In this document: in pieces, positions 17,225 through 28,215 of the stretch
How positions within the stretch are numbered: position 1 is the stretch's first letter
How the letters are laid out: the number at the start of each line of letters is the position of its first letter
From: Aeromonas enteropelogenes
GTDB taxonomy: Bacteria > Pseudomonadota > Gammaproteobacteria > Enterobacterales > Aeromonadaceae
DNA length: 64,000 bases
Assembly: GCF_000819845.1 (NCBI RefSeq)
Contig: NZ_CDCG01000043.1
Span: 32,659 to 96,658 of the forward strand
Direction: 5' to 3'
The notes under the pieces: generated by a model
Database searches by the model: none
The model's input: only the letters and a program-made list of their open reading frames with translations
Told to the model about the DNA's origin: nothing
Program-made: the position numbers and the translations under genes

Positions 17225-17929
17225 TCTTCCCTCTCCCCCAAAATATCGTCCTGCGCCTTGCCAAGAGGCTGACAACGCGCCCCCGTCAATTCAATCGCAA
17301 CCACCTCTCTCCAAAGAGGTCGCTATCACATACAAGGTAAAAAAGCAATCGGTATCCACTTGTCACAAGGGCTAGCGTCCCGCTGCCTACCCTGCTCCCA
17401 CTCCCCCATTGGTTGCGCAGTCAATGCTGCTGTCATCCATCATCGATCTTGTTTTGGGCATGACAGACTGGGTGGTATGTGTTGCACACCATCAGGACGT
17501 CCAGAAATTGTCGCACAGAGCGTTGCATGACCGTCGTCAATTTCCGGGCGGGCCCCATTCATTCAGTGCCGTATTTTACCCGCCTGTTTGCTGTTATTTC
17601 GGCCTCGCAGCTATACAGGGTCATATTCTTTCCCTTAGCAATCTTAAGGTGCGATACAGGATGAATTGGAGACATGGTTGATTAAACCAGGATATGGGTT
17701 CATAAGGGGGGTGGCCCCTTCAAAATATGAGACTGCCTGATCATCATCTTGGTCGTTTTATATCGATAGTGGTTGGCCAGAGTGGCCGTTTTTAGTTTTT
17801 ATGGGTGAATAGAAGTATACGAGCCACATCTATGGGGAAATAAGGCATACGAGTTACATCATATATCTCGGGTGCACTGCTTTAATTCCATGTTTTCTTT
17901 CCAACCAATAAAACATACAAGGATGCGCA
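17225..17929. other. 705-base spacer, no convincing gene
   Basis: The short frames here lack ribosome-binding sites and family-like content. A small hairpin (GGCCA-GAG-TGGCC at 17775-17787) followed by GTTTTTAG is a weak terminator candidate. The promoter of the downstream asparaginase gene probably lies near 17800-17900 in the AT-rich part, but I cannot place it with confidence. Confidence 0.4.
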
Positions 17930-18955
17930 ATGAAACTTTCGTTACTCACGTCTGCCTTGCTGGCAACCTCCTTATTTTCTGCAGCAACACTGGCTTCCGA
18001 GCCACCCATTCGCCTGGTGATCCACGGCGGCGCCGGCACGATTGCCAAAGCAACCATTACGCCGCAACAGGAAGCCGAATACAAAGCCAAATTGGATGAA
18101 GCATTGCAGGCAGGTTACAAAGTGCTGGAAAGCGGTGGCGCCAGTCTGGAGGCGGTGCAGCGGGCCATCAACGTGATGGAAGACTCGCCGCTGTTCAATG
18201 CCGGTAAAGGCGCTGTCTTTACCCATGATGGTCGCAACGAGCTGGATGCATCCATCATGGATGGTAAAACCTTGGCAGCAGGCGCGGTGGCTGGCGTGAC
18301 CACCATTAAAAATCCTATCAATGCCGCTTATACCGTCATGACGCGCAGCCCCCATGTGTTGATGGTGTCAAAAGGCGCAGAGGTATTCCTGAAGCAAGAA
18401 GGGTTGGAGACGGTTGATCCCGCCTATTTCCGCACTGACTATCGCTGGCAGCAATTGCAAGAGGCCATTAAAAAAGAGCAGGTGGTGCTGGATCACGATG
18501 GCAAATCGGCTTACACCTACGATCCGCTGATGTATGACTACAAATTTGGAACCGTGGGGGCCGTCGCCCTGGATAAAGAAGGCAATCTGGCGGCGGGTAC
18601 ATCGACTGGCGGCATGACCAACAAGCGTTATGGCCGGGTTGGCGATTCTCCGCTGATTGGAGCAGGCACCTACGCGGACAACAATACGGTGGCCGTATCA
18701 GCCACAGGGAGTGGCGAGAAGTTTATCCGCACCGCAACGGCGTACAATATCGCCTCACAGGTGAAATACAACAAAGCCCCTCTGGCAACAGCGGCAGCCA
18801 ATGCGCTCAATGAAGTGAAAGCCATTGATGGCAGTGGCGGAGTCATTGTGCTGGATGCCAAAGGCAACTACACCATGCTCTTTAATACAGTCGGCATGTA
18901 TCGTGGTGCAATTGGCAACGATGGCAAAAAAGAGATTGCGCTGTTTGGGGAGTGA
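17930..18955 (+). CDS. iaaA: Periplasmic isoaspartyl peptidase/L-asparaginase (plant type)
   Basis: This 341-residue N-terminal-nucleophile hydrolase hydrolyses isoaspartyl dipeptides and L-asparagine. It has a signal peptide ending around TLAS (residue 23), then the substrate-loop motif IHGGAGT (31-37). The autocleavage site is at GTVGAVALD, so Thr208 becomes the N-terminal nucleophile of the beta subunit. The region TSTGGMTNKRYGRVGDSPLIGAGTYA carries the usual asparaginase binding residues. The gene is monocistronic in a low-density region. A GGATG-type ribosome-binding site precedes the ATG. Periplasmic export suggests scavenging of asparagine or damaged peptides. Confidence 0.9.
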   Translation: MKLSLLTSALLATSLFSAATLASEPPIRLVIHGGAGTIAKATITPQQEAEYKAKLDEALQAGYKVLESGGASLEAVQRAINVMEDSPLFNAGKGAVFTHDGRNELDASIMDGKTLAAGAVAGVTTIKNPINAAYTVMTRSPHVLMVSKGAEVFLKQEGLETVDPAYFRTDYRWQQLQEAIKKEQVVLDHDGKSAYTYDPLMYDYKFGTVGAVALDKEGNLAAGTSTGGMTNKRYGRVGDSPLIGAGTYADNNTVAVSATGSGEKFIRTATAYNIASQVKYNKAPLATAAANALNEVKAIDGSGGVIVLDAKGNYTMLFNTVGMYRGAIGNDGKKEIALFGE

Positions 18956-19139
18956 TTTGGTTATCACACCTTGAGAGTGACTTGCGGACACAATGCTACC
19001 TCAAGCCAGGTGCCGCAGGTCATTCACCGTCAAAAGGTGGGAACCTCACGGTTTTCGATGCATGCTGACGATACAGGCTGATCCAAGAACTCCTGCCCCG
19101 CTATGCCGATAGACAGGCGTTTATAACAACCATAAAGCG

Positions 19140-19164
19140 TGCCGACCTAATGGTCGGCATTTGT
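19140..19164 (+). terminator. Hairpin terminator downstream of the asparaginase gene
   Basis: A perfect 8-bp stem TGCCGACC/GGTCGGCA (19140-19147 and 19152-19159) with loop TAAT is followed by TTTGT. It lies 185 bases after the asparaginase stop. The remaining bases 18956-19347 show no gene. Confidence 0.6.
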
Positions 19165-19347
19165 CGCTCTGGTCTCATTATCAGGGATAATAATACGTCA
19201 ATGAACTCGTTTCGCATCACGTCACTATTGGTCGCCATCGACTATTTAATTATCTGCCGTCTCTTCGTGCCCGGAAAATAGCGATGCCGGTTTCCGATCA
19301 TTGTCACAGCTAACCACAGACTATCACAACTTATCACAATATTGAGA

Positions 19348-19378
19348 TTGACCTTGGAGTATAGCCAAAGGTTTAGCC
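19348..19378 (+). promoter_or_regulatory. MerR-type promoter upstream of the EamA transporter gene
   Basis: TTGACC (19348-19353) and the -10 region TTTAGCC are separated by a long spacer holding the dyad CCTTGG-AGTATAG-CCAAAGG. Outer elements ACCTT and AAGGTTTA sit exactly as in CueR-type metal promoters. The start codon follows about 45 bases later. It matches the promoter at 14846 in geometry and in the flanking TTTAGC-TTCTC sequence. Confidence 0.6.
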
Positions 19379-19421
19379 TTCTCTCTGCATTTTAAAAATT
19401 CCTATAGAGGGCAGGCATTAT

Positions 19422-20321
19422 ATGAAGAAAACGTTATTTATTTCTGTCTGTTTAATCTGGGGCACCACCTGGCTTGCGATGGCCATTGCGGGACAATCTA
19501 TCCCCTCGTTAACGGCTACTGCACTACGTTTTATGGTGATGTCTCCCTTGTTGATACTTATCGCGCGCAAGGATAATGTGCCACTGCTGTTTCCTAGGGG
19601 GAAGCGGCATTATATTCCGATCGTAGCCCTCTTCTATTTTGCCATTCCGTTCTGGTTTATGCTGGAGGGAGAAAAATATATTTCATCGGGTCTTGCTGCC
19701 ATTATTTTCAGCTATATGCCGATCGCCATCATGCTGCTCTCGTATTTCATCACAAAGCAGCATTTCAGCCTGCGCCAGATCTTGGCCCTGCTGGTAACCT
19801 TGTTGAGCCTCGCCAGTATTATCTCGATAGAGTCGGATATCTCGGGTAGCAACTATCTCGTTGGCATTGTGCTGCTCACAGGGGCCGTGCTGCTGCATGC
19901 AATCATCTATATATTGAAGCAACACCGACTTGGCCATATTCATGTGCTCACCTTTAGCACCATCCCCAGCGGGATTGCCTCCCTCTTGTTGCTAATAGCC
20001 GGTTTGGTGACAGAACCTTTGGTACTCGCCGATATGCAGCTCTCCTCCCTGCTCGCCGTCCTTTATCTTGGCAGCATCGCAGGGGTCGGGGGGATAGTCG
20101 CGTATTTCAGGCTCAATGCCCTGGTCTCCCCGTTCAAGGCCTCGCTCTGCTTTCTTATCTTTCCGGTGATTGCCGTGGCGCTGGAGGCGGTGGTCACAGG
20201 ACGCAGCCTCTCCCCCTATTCCCTGCTTTTTATCCTGCCGCTGGCTGGCGGCATCTACCAGTTGATCAAACCCAAACGTGAAAACCCCAAAACCATCAGC
20301 GTAAAGCAAGGGGCAAACTGA
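19422..20321 (+). CDS. EamA-family drug/metabolite transporter
   Basis: The 299-residue protein has about ten membrane helices in two EamA halves, the usual length of drug/metabolite-transporter superfamily members. The first helix motif WGTTWLAMAIAGQSIPSL and the proline-rich helix 3-4 region (LRFMVMSP) fit the family. Such proteins export amino acids, metabolites or drugs; the substrate is not evident. The gene stands alone behind a MerR-type promoter, so a toxic or signalling compound may induce its own efflux. The ribosome-binding site GAGGGCAGG is somewhat distant from the ATG. Confidence 0.85.
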   Translation: MKKTLFISVCLIWGTTWLAMAIAGQSIPSLTATALRFMVMSPLLILIARKDNVPLLFPRGKRHYIPIVALFYFAIPFWFMLEGEKYISSGLAAIIFSYMPIAIMLLSYFITKQHFSLRQILALLVTLLSLASIISIESDISGSNYLVGIVLLTGAVLLHAIIYILKQHRLGHIHVLTFSTIPSGIASLLLLIAGLVTEPLVLADMQLSSLLAVLYLGSIAGVGGIVAYFRLNALVSPFKASLCFLIFPVIAVALEAVVTGRSLSPYSLLFILPLAGGIYQLIKPKRENPKTISVKQGAN

Positions 20322-20383
20322 CTATCAGGCGGGGTATGATATTACTCACCTTGAGCCTCCGATTACGCTCCGCTATTCGAACC
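20322..20383. repeat. Repeat A, copy 1 (62 bp direct repeat)
   Basis: This block starts with CTATCAGGCGGGGTATGAT and ends in the palindromic part ATTACGCTCCGCTATTCGAA. It is repeated in the same orientation at 20614-20675 with few differences. It begins immediately at the end of the EamA gene. Confidence 0.75.
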
Positions 20384-20434
20384 GACGCGCCTATTCGACC
20401 CCATGCGTTGTCACTCAGGGCGATAGCGTAACTT

Positions 20435-20587
20435 GTAGGTTGGCGCAGAGCGCAGCGAAGCCCAACAGACGAGCATTATTGCGCCAACCAGAGCGGGATA
20501 AACAAGGATGTGGCTAAGCCGTAAAACAGATTTACAGATATATTTCACGGTAAACGTTGGGCTTCACTTCGTTCAGCGCCAACCTAC
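20435..20587. repeat. Repeat B, 32-bp inverted pair enclosing 89 bp
   Basis: Arms GTAGGTTGGCGC...GCCCAAC at 20435-20466 and its complement at 20556-20587 agree at 28 of 32 positions. Similar palindromic units with GCGCAGCG centres are scattered in many gammaproteobacterial genomes and resemble REP-type elements. The transcript could fold into one long stem-loop. Confidence 0.65.
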
Positions 20588-20613
20588 CATTTTTAGCCCA
20601 AGATACGAGATGG

Positions 20614-20675
20614 CTATCAGGCGGGGCATGATATTACTCACCTCGAGCGTCCGAATACGCTGCGCTATTCGAACC
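20614..20675. repeat. Repeat A, copy 2 (direct repeat of 20322-20383)
   Basis: This copy matches copy 1 through CTATCAGGCGGGGCATGATA and the ending CGCTATTCGAACC. The last 32 bases recur, more diverged, at 20902-20934 and, inverted, at 21804-21833, flanking the NYN gene. Confidence 0.75.
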
Positions 20676-20702
20676 CCACGGCCCTTGGTCCACCATCAAC
20701 AG

Positions 20703-20726
20703 TGCCGACCCGCGGGCCGGCATTTT
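20703..20726 (+). terminator. GC-rich hairpin terminator upstream of the NYN gene
   Basis: TGCCG-A-CCC pairs with GGG-C-CGGCA (one mismatch) around a small loop, followed by TTTT. It is the only clear terminator after the EamA gene, although 380 bases downstream of it. Confidence 0.6.
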
Positions 20727-21006
20727 GTTACCTGAAATTATTTATTGATCGTTGGTAGTTTTTTGCCCGCCACCGGTTGTACACCCCATCTTATGTTGGT
20801 TAATATAGTTCAATTGAAAACATATCAGGCAGTAACCGCAGTAATGTTGGACGGTGTTTTCCACAAAAATGGATAGGCTTGATAGCAGCTTATTAAAAGT
20901 CCCGAACGTCAGAATACGCTTCACGACTCGAGCCTAAGCACTGATAATCACTTAATAGGTTACAGAAAAATACTCTTGTTATCTATTAGCTAGCATGGAG
21001 GCATAA

Positions 21007-21762
21007 GTGAAAGATAAAGAAAAAATTGCAGTGTTTATTGATGCTGATAACGCGCCAGCAGGTAAGATAGATATAGTTCTATCTGAATTAGCTCGATACG
21101 GTGTTGTTAATATTAGAAAGGCATATGGAAACTGGAAAAATCCAAGCCTGAAGCCTTGGGAAGATGTATTACACGACTATGCTATACAACCCGTGCAACA
21201 ATTTGACCTTACAAAAGGAAAAAATGCGACAGACATGGCATTAGTCATCGACGTGATGGATGTTTTATACACAAAGGATATAGACGTAATATGTTTAGTA
21301 TCCTCAGATTGTGATTTTACACCTTTAGTTACCCGAACTCTTGCCGATGGAAAATTTGTTATAGGATTTGGAGAGCGTAAAGCTCCATTGGCATTTGTCA
21401 ATAGCTGCTCTAGATTTCTGTATTTGGATGCAGAGCCAATCATGGAACAACCCATTCAAAAACAAAGTAAAAATATAAAAGGTGACACAAAGCTTATTAA
21501 TTTACTCCGACAAGCAATAGAGGCAATTGAAGAAGATGATGGCTGGGCAATGCTCGGTGAAATAGGAAATCATATTTCAAACCATGCCTCATTTGATCAA
21601 CGTAATTACGGATTTAGAAAACTCAGTGATCTATTCCAATCCATAGATCTCTTCGAAATGAAAAAGACTAATGGTTCAGTTATATGGGTTAGAGACAAAA
21701 GAAGATCAAAACAATTAAATAAACCAAAACAAACCTTACAACCTGCAATAGGCCAAGCCTAA
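21007..21762 (+). CDS. NYN (PIN-like) ribonuclease domain with C-terminal OST-HTH/LOTUS domain
   Basis: The 251-residue protein starts with a NYN/LabA-type nuclease domain (residues 6-142). Acidic metal-binding positions are visible: Asp12 in FIDADN, Asp76 in NATDMALVIDVMD, and Asp101/Asp103 in SSDCDFTPL. A C-terminal LOTUS (OST-HTH) winged helix spans about 160-230, ending in GSVIWVRDKRRS. This pairing is known in bacteria and suggests sequence- or structure-specific RNA binding with cleavage. The gene is strongly AT-rich compared with its surroundings and lies between copies of Repeat A, so it looks like an acquired cassette. Its target RNA is unknown; regulation or defence are both possible. 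Confidence 0.8.
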   Translation: MKDKEKIAVFIDADNAPAGKIDIVLSELARYGVVNIRKAYGNWKNPSLKPWEDVLHDYAIQPVQQFDLTKGKNATDMALVIDVMDVLYTKDIDVICLVSSDCDFTPLVTRTLADGKFVIGFGERKAPLAFVNSCSRFLYLDAEPIMEQPIQKQSKNIKGDTKLINLLRQAIEAIEEDDGWAMLGEIGNHISNHASFDQRNYGFRKLSDLFQSIDLFEMKKTNGSVIWVRDKRRSKQLNKPKQTLQPAIGQA

Positions 21763-21803
21763 TAAATATTAGCTCTTCCTATGGGAAAGTTATGCAAGCG
21801 TAG

Positions 21804-21833
21804 ATTCGAATCACGAAGTGTATTCGGACGCTC
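21804..21833. repeat. Repeat A palindromic part, inverted copy after the NYN gene
   Basis: The sequence TTCGAATCACGAAGTGTATT and the following CGGACGCTCG are the reverse complement of the end of Repeat A copy 2, with a few changes. With the copy at 20902-20934 it brackets the NYN gene in opposite orientation. Confidence 0.55.
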
Positions 21834-21862
21834 GCGAACAAAAAAATTAAAATATCCCCATA

Positions 21863-21890
21863 AAAAATGCCGCCCTAAGACGGCATTTTT
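21863..21890 (-). terminator. Bidirectional terminator of the sdh-suc operon
   Basis: The stem AAAAATGCCG/CGGCATTTTT (21863-21872, 21881-21890) has T-runs on both strands. It lies 26 bases past the sucD stop and also faces the NYN gene from the other side. Confidence 0.85.
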
Positions 21891-21915
21891 ATTAGAGATA
21901 ACAGGCTAGGAACAA

Positions 21916-23954
<2,039 letters not shown>

Positions 23955-24018
23955 AGATGCTCTATCCGTGTTGTAGGTATTTCCGTCCGGGGCAGAGGTT
24001 TCTCAATCCCCTGTATGG

Positions 24019-24035
24019 GGGGCCTCAAGGGCCCC
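24019..24035 (-). other. GC-rich hairpin in the sucB-sucC spacer
   Basis: GGGGCC and GGCCCC (24019-24024, 24030-24035) form a 6-bp stem with a five-base loop. No T-run follows in the leftward direction, so it is more likely an RNA-stability element than a terminator. Confidence 0.35.
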
Positions 24036-24063
24036 TTGTTATCTTTCTTACGCTCGGGTTGAC

Positions 24064-25254
24064 TCAGACGTCCAGCAGCAGACGGGTCGGGTCTTCCAGC
24101 AGCTCCTTGACGGAGACCAGGAAGCCGACTGACTCGCGGCCGTCGATGAGACGGTGATCGTAGGAGAGCGCCAGGTACATCATCGGCAGGATCTCGACCT
24201 TGCCGTCGACGGCCATGGGGCGGTCCTGGATCTTGTGCATGCCCAGAATGGCGCTCTGGGGCGGGTTGATGATCGGGGTGGACATCAGGGAGCCAAACAC
24301 GCCACCGTTGGTGATGGTGAAATTGCCGCCAGTCAGCTCGTCGACGGTCAGCTTGCCATCGCGGCCCTTGCCGGCCAGATCCTTGATGGCCTTCTCGATG
24401 TCGGCCAGGCTCATGCTGTCGCAGTCGCGCAGCACCGGGGTCACCAGACCACGGGGGGTGGAGACGGCGATGCTCACATCGAAGTAGTTGTGGTAGACGA
24501 TGTCGTCACCATCCAGCCCGGCGTTCACTTCCGGATAGCGCTTGAGGGACTCCACGACCGCCTTGACGTAGAAGGACATGAAGCCGAGCTTGATGCCGTG
24601 CTTCTTCTCGAAGATTTCGCCGTACTGCTTGCGCAGCTTCATGATGGGCGCCATGTTGATCTCGTTGAAGGTAGTCAGCATGGCGGTGGTGTTCTTGGCC
24701 TCCAGCAGACGCTCGGCGATGCGCTTGCGCAGACGGGTCATGGGCACGCGCTTCTCGCTGCGACCGGCCAGGGTCGCCACAGGTGCAACCGGCGCAGCAG
24801 CGGCAACCGGGGCAGCGGCAGCTGCCTTGCTCAGCCCCTTGATGTAGGCTTCCACGTCTTCCTTGGTGATGCGACCACCCTTGCCGGTGCCGGACAGCTT
24901 GGCGACATCGATGTCGTGCTCGCCGATCAGGCGGCGCACGGAGGGGCTCAGGCCCTCTACGGCGTCATCGGCCACTACTTCCACCGGCTTCTCGGCAGTC
25001 TCTTCACCGGCCACGGGAGCCGGCTTGAGCATGGCGATCAGCTGGCGAGAGAGTACGGTCGCCCCTTCCGCTTCCAGAATATCCCCCAGCACACCGGCTT
25101 GCGGCGCCGGCACTTCCAGCACCACCTTGTCGGTTTCGATGTCAACCAGCACTTCATCACGGGCAACCAGATCACCGGGCTTCTTGTGCCAGGTGGCGAT
25201 GGTGGCATCTGCCACTGATTCCGGCAGGTCCGGTACCTTGATCTCGATAGTCAT
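24064..25254 (-). CDS. sucB: 2-oxoglutarate dehydrogenase E2 (dihydrolipoyl succinyltransferase)
   Basis: SucB forms the core of the 2-oxoglutarate dehydrogenase complex and transfers the succinyl group from lipoate to CoA. The 396-residue protein has one lipoyl domain with the lipoylated lysine at residue 43 ([10 protein letters not shown]), an alanine/proline-rich linker, an E3-binding domain (about 103-140, [14 protein letters not shown]) and the catalytic acyltransferase domain. The catalytic histidine lies in [12 protein letters not shown] near the C-terminus. It follows sucA after 37 bases. Confidence 0.97.
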   Translation of the reverse strand: MTIEIKVPDLPESVADATIATWHKKPGDLVARDEVLVDIETDKVVLEVPAPQAGVLGDILEAEGATVLSRQLIAMLKPAPVAGEETAEKPVEVVADDAVEGLSPSVRRLIGEHDIDVAKLSGTGKGGRITKEDVEAYIKGLSKAAAAAPVAAAAPVAPVATLAGRSEKRVPMTRLRKRIAERLLEAKNTTAMLTTFNEINMAPIMKLRKQYGEIFEKKHGIKLGFMSFYVKAVVESLKRYPEVNAGLDGDDIVYHNYFDVSIAVSTPRGLVTPVLRDCDSMSLADIEKAIKDLAGKGRDGKLTVDELTGGNFTITNGGVFGSLMSTPIINPPQSAILGMHKIQDRPMAVDGKVEILPMMYLALSYDHRLIDGRESVGFLVSVKELLEDPTRLLLDV

Positions 25255-25291
25255 CTAATCAGTTCCTTTTTACTTCTATGCCAGAGGCTTA

Positions 25292-28099
25292 TTACAGGGT
25301 AAGGGCATCTTCCACCAAGGCTTTCTGCTGCTTGGCGTGGACGGACATGTAACCGACGGCGGGTGAGGCCGAGGCCGGACGACCGGCATAACGCAGACGG
25401 GCATGGCTTGGCAGCACGCTGTCGTAGTGATGACGGGTGCAGTACCAGGCGCCCTGGTTCTGCGGCTCTTCCTGACACCAGACAAAATCGGTGACATGGC
25501 TGTAGTCGGCCAGGATGGCGCGCACTTCCTCTTCCGGGAAGGGGTAGAGTTGCTCAATGCGCACCAGGGCCACGTCCTGCTGCTCCGCCTTGCGACGGGC
25601 ATCGAGCAGGTCGTAGTAAACCTTGCCGGAGCAGAACACCACGCGCTTGACCCCTTTCGGATCCAGCGCATCGATCTCGCCGATGGCGTTCTGGAAGGTG
25701 CCTTCGGCCAGCTCTTCGAGCTTGCTCACTGCCAGCGGGTGGCGCAGCAGGGATTTGGGCGTCATCACGATGAGCGGACGGCGCATCGGGCGCACCACCT
25801 GACGGCGCAGCATATGGAACACCTGCGCCGGGGTAGACGGCACGCACACCTGCATGTTGTGCTGGGCACACATCTGCAGATAGCGCTCGAGACGGGCGGA
25901 GGAGTGCTCCGGGCCCTGCCCCTCGTAACCGTGGGGCAGCAGCATGGTCAGACCGCACATCCGGCCCCACTTCTGCTCGCCGGAGGAGAGGAACTGGTCG
26001 ACCACGACCTGGGCGCAGTTGGCGAAGTCGCCGAACTGGGCTTCCCAGATGGTGAGACCGGCCGGTTCGGCGCTGGCGTAGCCATATTCAAAGGCCAGCA
26101 CCGCGTTTTCGGTCAGTACGGAGTCGTAAATCTCGAACGGCCCCTGCTCGTCGTGCAAGTTGCACAGCGGGGTATAGGTGCTGGCATCGGTCTGGTTGTG
26201 CAGCACGGCGTGGCGGTGGAAGAAGGTGCCACGGCCGGAGTCTTCCCCGGTGAAGCGGATGCGGGAGCCCTTGTCCACCAGGGTGGCGTAGGCCAGGGTC
26301 TCGGCAAAGCCCCAGTCAAGCAGCTTCTCGCCGGCGGCCATCAGGCGGCGGTCTTCGTAGATCTTCTCGACCTGGCGCTGCAGCACATGGGTCGCCGGAT
26401 ACTGGCTCACCCGCTCGCCGAGGGCCTTCAAGTGATCCATCGGCACTGTGCTGTCATAGGGCATATTCCAGTCGTGACCGAGGTAGGGCGTCCAGTCGAC
26501 GGAGTGCAGCTCCATCGGGCGCCACTCCTTGCTCACCCGCTCGCCCCGATCCAGGGTATCGCGATAGTCGTTGACCAGGGTGGTAGCCAGCTCCTGGGTG
26601 ATGCTCCCTTCCGCCACCAGCTGATCGGCGTAGATCTTGCGCGGGGTCGGGTGCTGCTTGATCTTCTGGTACATCAAGGGCTGGGTCGCGCTCGGCTCGT
26701 CGGCCTCGTTGTGGCCGTGACGACGGTAGCAGACCAGCTCGATCACCACGTCGCGCTTGAAGGTGTTGCGATAATCCAGGGCAATCTGGGTCACCAGCAC
26801 CACGGCCTCCGGATCGTCCCCGTTGACGTGCAGTACGGGGGCCTGAACGGCCTTGGCGATGTCGGTGCAATATTCGGTGGAGCGCAGGTCGCGGTGATAG
26901 GAGGTGGTGAAGCCTACCTGGTTGTTGATGACGATGCGCACTGTCCCGCCCACGCCATAGGCACGGGTCTGGGACATGTTGAAGGTCTCGGCCACCACGC
27001 CCTGACCGGCCATGGCCGAGTCACCGTGAATGGTGATGGGCAGCACGGTCGAGCCATCCTTGTCACCACGACGATCCATACGAGCACGCACGGAGCCGAT
27101 GACCACGGGGTTGACGATCTCGAGGTGAGACGGGTTGAAGGCGAGCGCCAGGTGGACGTTGCCGCCCGGAGTGGCGAAGTCGGACGAGAAGCCCATGTGG
27201 TACTTCACATCGCCGGTGCCCCAGGATTCACCGTGCTTGCCGGCAAACTCGTCGAACAGTTCCTGGGCACGTTTGCCCAGCACATTGATGAGTACGTTCA
27301 GGCGACCACGGTGGGCCATGCCGATGACGGCCTCTTTGCAGCCCTGCTCACCGGCGCGGCGGATCAATTCTTTGAGCATGGGCACCATGGCATCGCCCCC
27401 TTCCAGGGAGAAACGCTTGGCTCCGGGGAACTTGGCCCCCAGGTATTTTTCTAGCCCCTCGGCGGCGGTCAGGCTCTCGAGGAAGCGGGTCTTCTCTTCG
27501 AGGGTGTAGCTCCCCGTCCCTTCGATGGATTCGAGACGCTGTTGCAGCCAGCGTTTCTCTTCGGTCGAGGTGAGGTGCATGTAGTCGGCGCCTATGCTGC
27601 CGCAGTAAGTCTTCTTCAGCGAGGCGTAGAGATCGGAGAGCACCATGGTCTCGGGACCGATGGCGTAGGAGCCCACGTTGAAGGTGGCCTCCATGTCTGC
27701 GCCCTGCAGGTTGTGGAAGGCCGGATCCAGTTCGGCTACGGGCTCGCGCTGCCACAGACCCAGAGGGTCGAGGTTGGCGTTCTGGTGACCGCGGAAACGG
27801 AAGGCGTTGATCAGTTGCAGCACCCGCACCTGCTTCGCATCCACCTGGGGATCGGAGACGGGGGCACTGAAACGGGAAGCGTCCTTGGCCAGACGACGGA
27901 AATAATCGCGGACCTGGGAGTGGGGTTGTTCAACCGCATGGCCATTGACTTGCGGCAGGTCCTGGAACAGGCTGCGCCACTCATCGGATACGGATTCGGG
28001 GTTTTCCAGGAAGGATTCGTACAAATCCTCAATATAGCTTGCATTCGCACCAGCCAGGTGAGATGACTCCAACCAGGCCTTCATCACGCCGTTATGCAT
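25292..28099 (-). CDS. sucA: 2-oxoglutarate dehydrogenase E1 component
   Basis: SucA is the thiamine-diphosphate decarboxylase that opens the 2-oxoglutarate dehydrogenase reaction. At 935 residues it is close to E. coli SucA (933). The N-terminal helix that binds E2 (KAWLESSHLAGANASYIEDLYE) is present and aligns from the first residue, which supports the ATG at 28099. Other family marks are GMAHRGRLNVLINV, the ThDP loop around NGDDPEA and the C-terminal LPHGYEGQGPEHSSARLERYL. A hairpin separates it from sdhB. Confidence 0.97.
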   Translation of the reverse strand: MHNGVMKAWLESSHLAGANASYIEDLYESFLENPESVSDEWRSLFQDLPQVNGHAVEQPHSQVRDYFRRLAKDASRFSAPVSDPQVDAKQVRVLQLINAFRFRGHQNANLDPLGLWQREPVAELDPAFHNLQGADMEATFNVGSYAIGPETMVLSDLYASLKKTYCGSIGADYMHLTSTEEKRWLQQRLESIEGTGSYTLEEKTRFLESLTAAEGLEKYLGAKFPGAKRFSLEGGDAMVPMLKELIRRAGEQGCKEAVIGMAHRGRLNVLINVLGKRAQELFDEFAGKHGESWGTGDVKYHMGFSSDFATPGGNVHLALAFNPSHLEIVNPVVIGSVRARMDRRGDKDGSTVLPITIHGDSAMAGQGVVAETFNMSQTRAYGVGGTVRIVINNQVGFTTSYHRDLRSTEYCTDIAKAVQAPVLHVNGDDPEAVVLVTQIALDYRNTFKRDVVIELVCYRRHGHNEADEPSATQPLMYQKIKQHPTPRKIYADQLVAEGSITQELATTLVNDYRDTLDRGERVSKEWRPMELHSVDWTPYLGHDWNMPYDSTVPMDHLKALGERVSQYPATHVLQRQVEKIYEDRRLMAAGEKLLDWGFAETLAYATLVDKGSRIRFTGEDSGRGTFFHRHAVLHNQTDASTYTPLCNLHDEQGPFEIYDSVLTENAVLAFEYGYASAEPAGLTIWEAQFGDFANCAQVVVDQFLSSGEQKWGRMCGLTMLLPHGYEGQGPEHSSARLERYLQMCAQHNMQVCVPSTPAQVFHMLRRQVVRPMRRPLIVMTPKSLLRHPLAVSKLEELAEGTFQNAIGEIDALDPKGVKRVVFCSGKVYYDLLDARRKAEQQDVALVRIEQLYPFPEEEVRAILADYSHVTDFVWCQEEPQNQGAWYCTRHHYDSVLPSHARLRYAGRPASASPAVGYMSVHAKQQKALVEDALTL

Positions 28100-28148
28100 T
28101 TCTATCCCTTGTACTTCTTGTTACTGCGCAGCAGCTTGTAGGGTTTAA

Positions 28149-28180
28149 ATAGCCATCCCTTACACGGTCAGGATGGCTAT
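28149..28180 (-). terminator. Hairpin between sdhB and sucA, partial terminator or processing site
   Basis: The perfect 10-bp stem ATAGCCATCC/GGATGGCTAT (28149-28158, 28171-28180) encloses a 12-base loop and is followed on the minus strand by TTTAAAC. It lies between the two enzyme blocks of the operon and may reduce or stabilise suc messages relative to sdh. Confidence 0.5.
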
Positions 28181-28215
28181 CCAGAAGTCGGGCCAGTGCT
28201 TGGCTGGCCCGGATA

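Noticed and set aside
17409..17681. 90-codon frame upstream of the asparaginase
   Set aside because: Low hydrophobic order, no ribosome-binding site and no recognisable motif.
20903..20934. A possible tRNA or integron attC site in the repeat region
   Set aside because: The palindromic part lacks the cloverleaf arms of a tRNA and the GTTRRRY/RYYYAAC ends of attC; it is a diverged Repeat A copy.
25403..27454. 683-codon plus-strand frame
   Set aside because: It is antisense to sucA and has no recognisable protein pattern.
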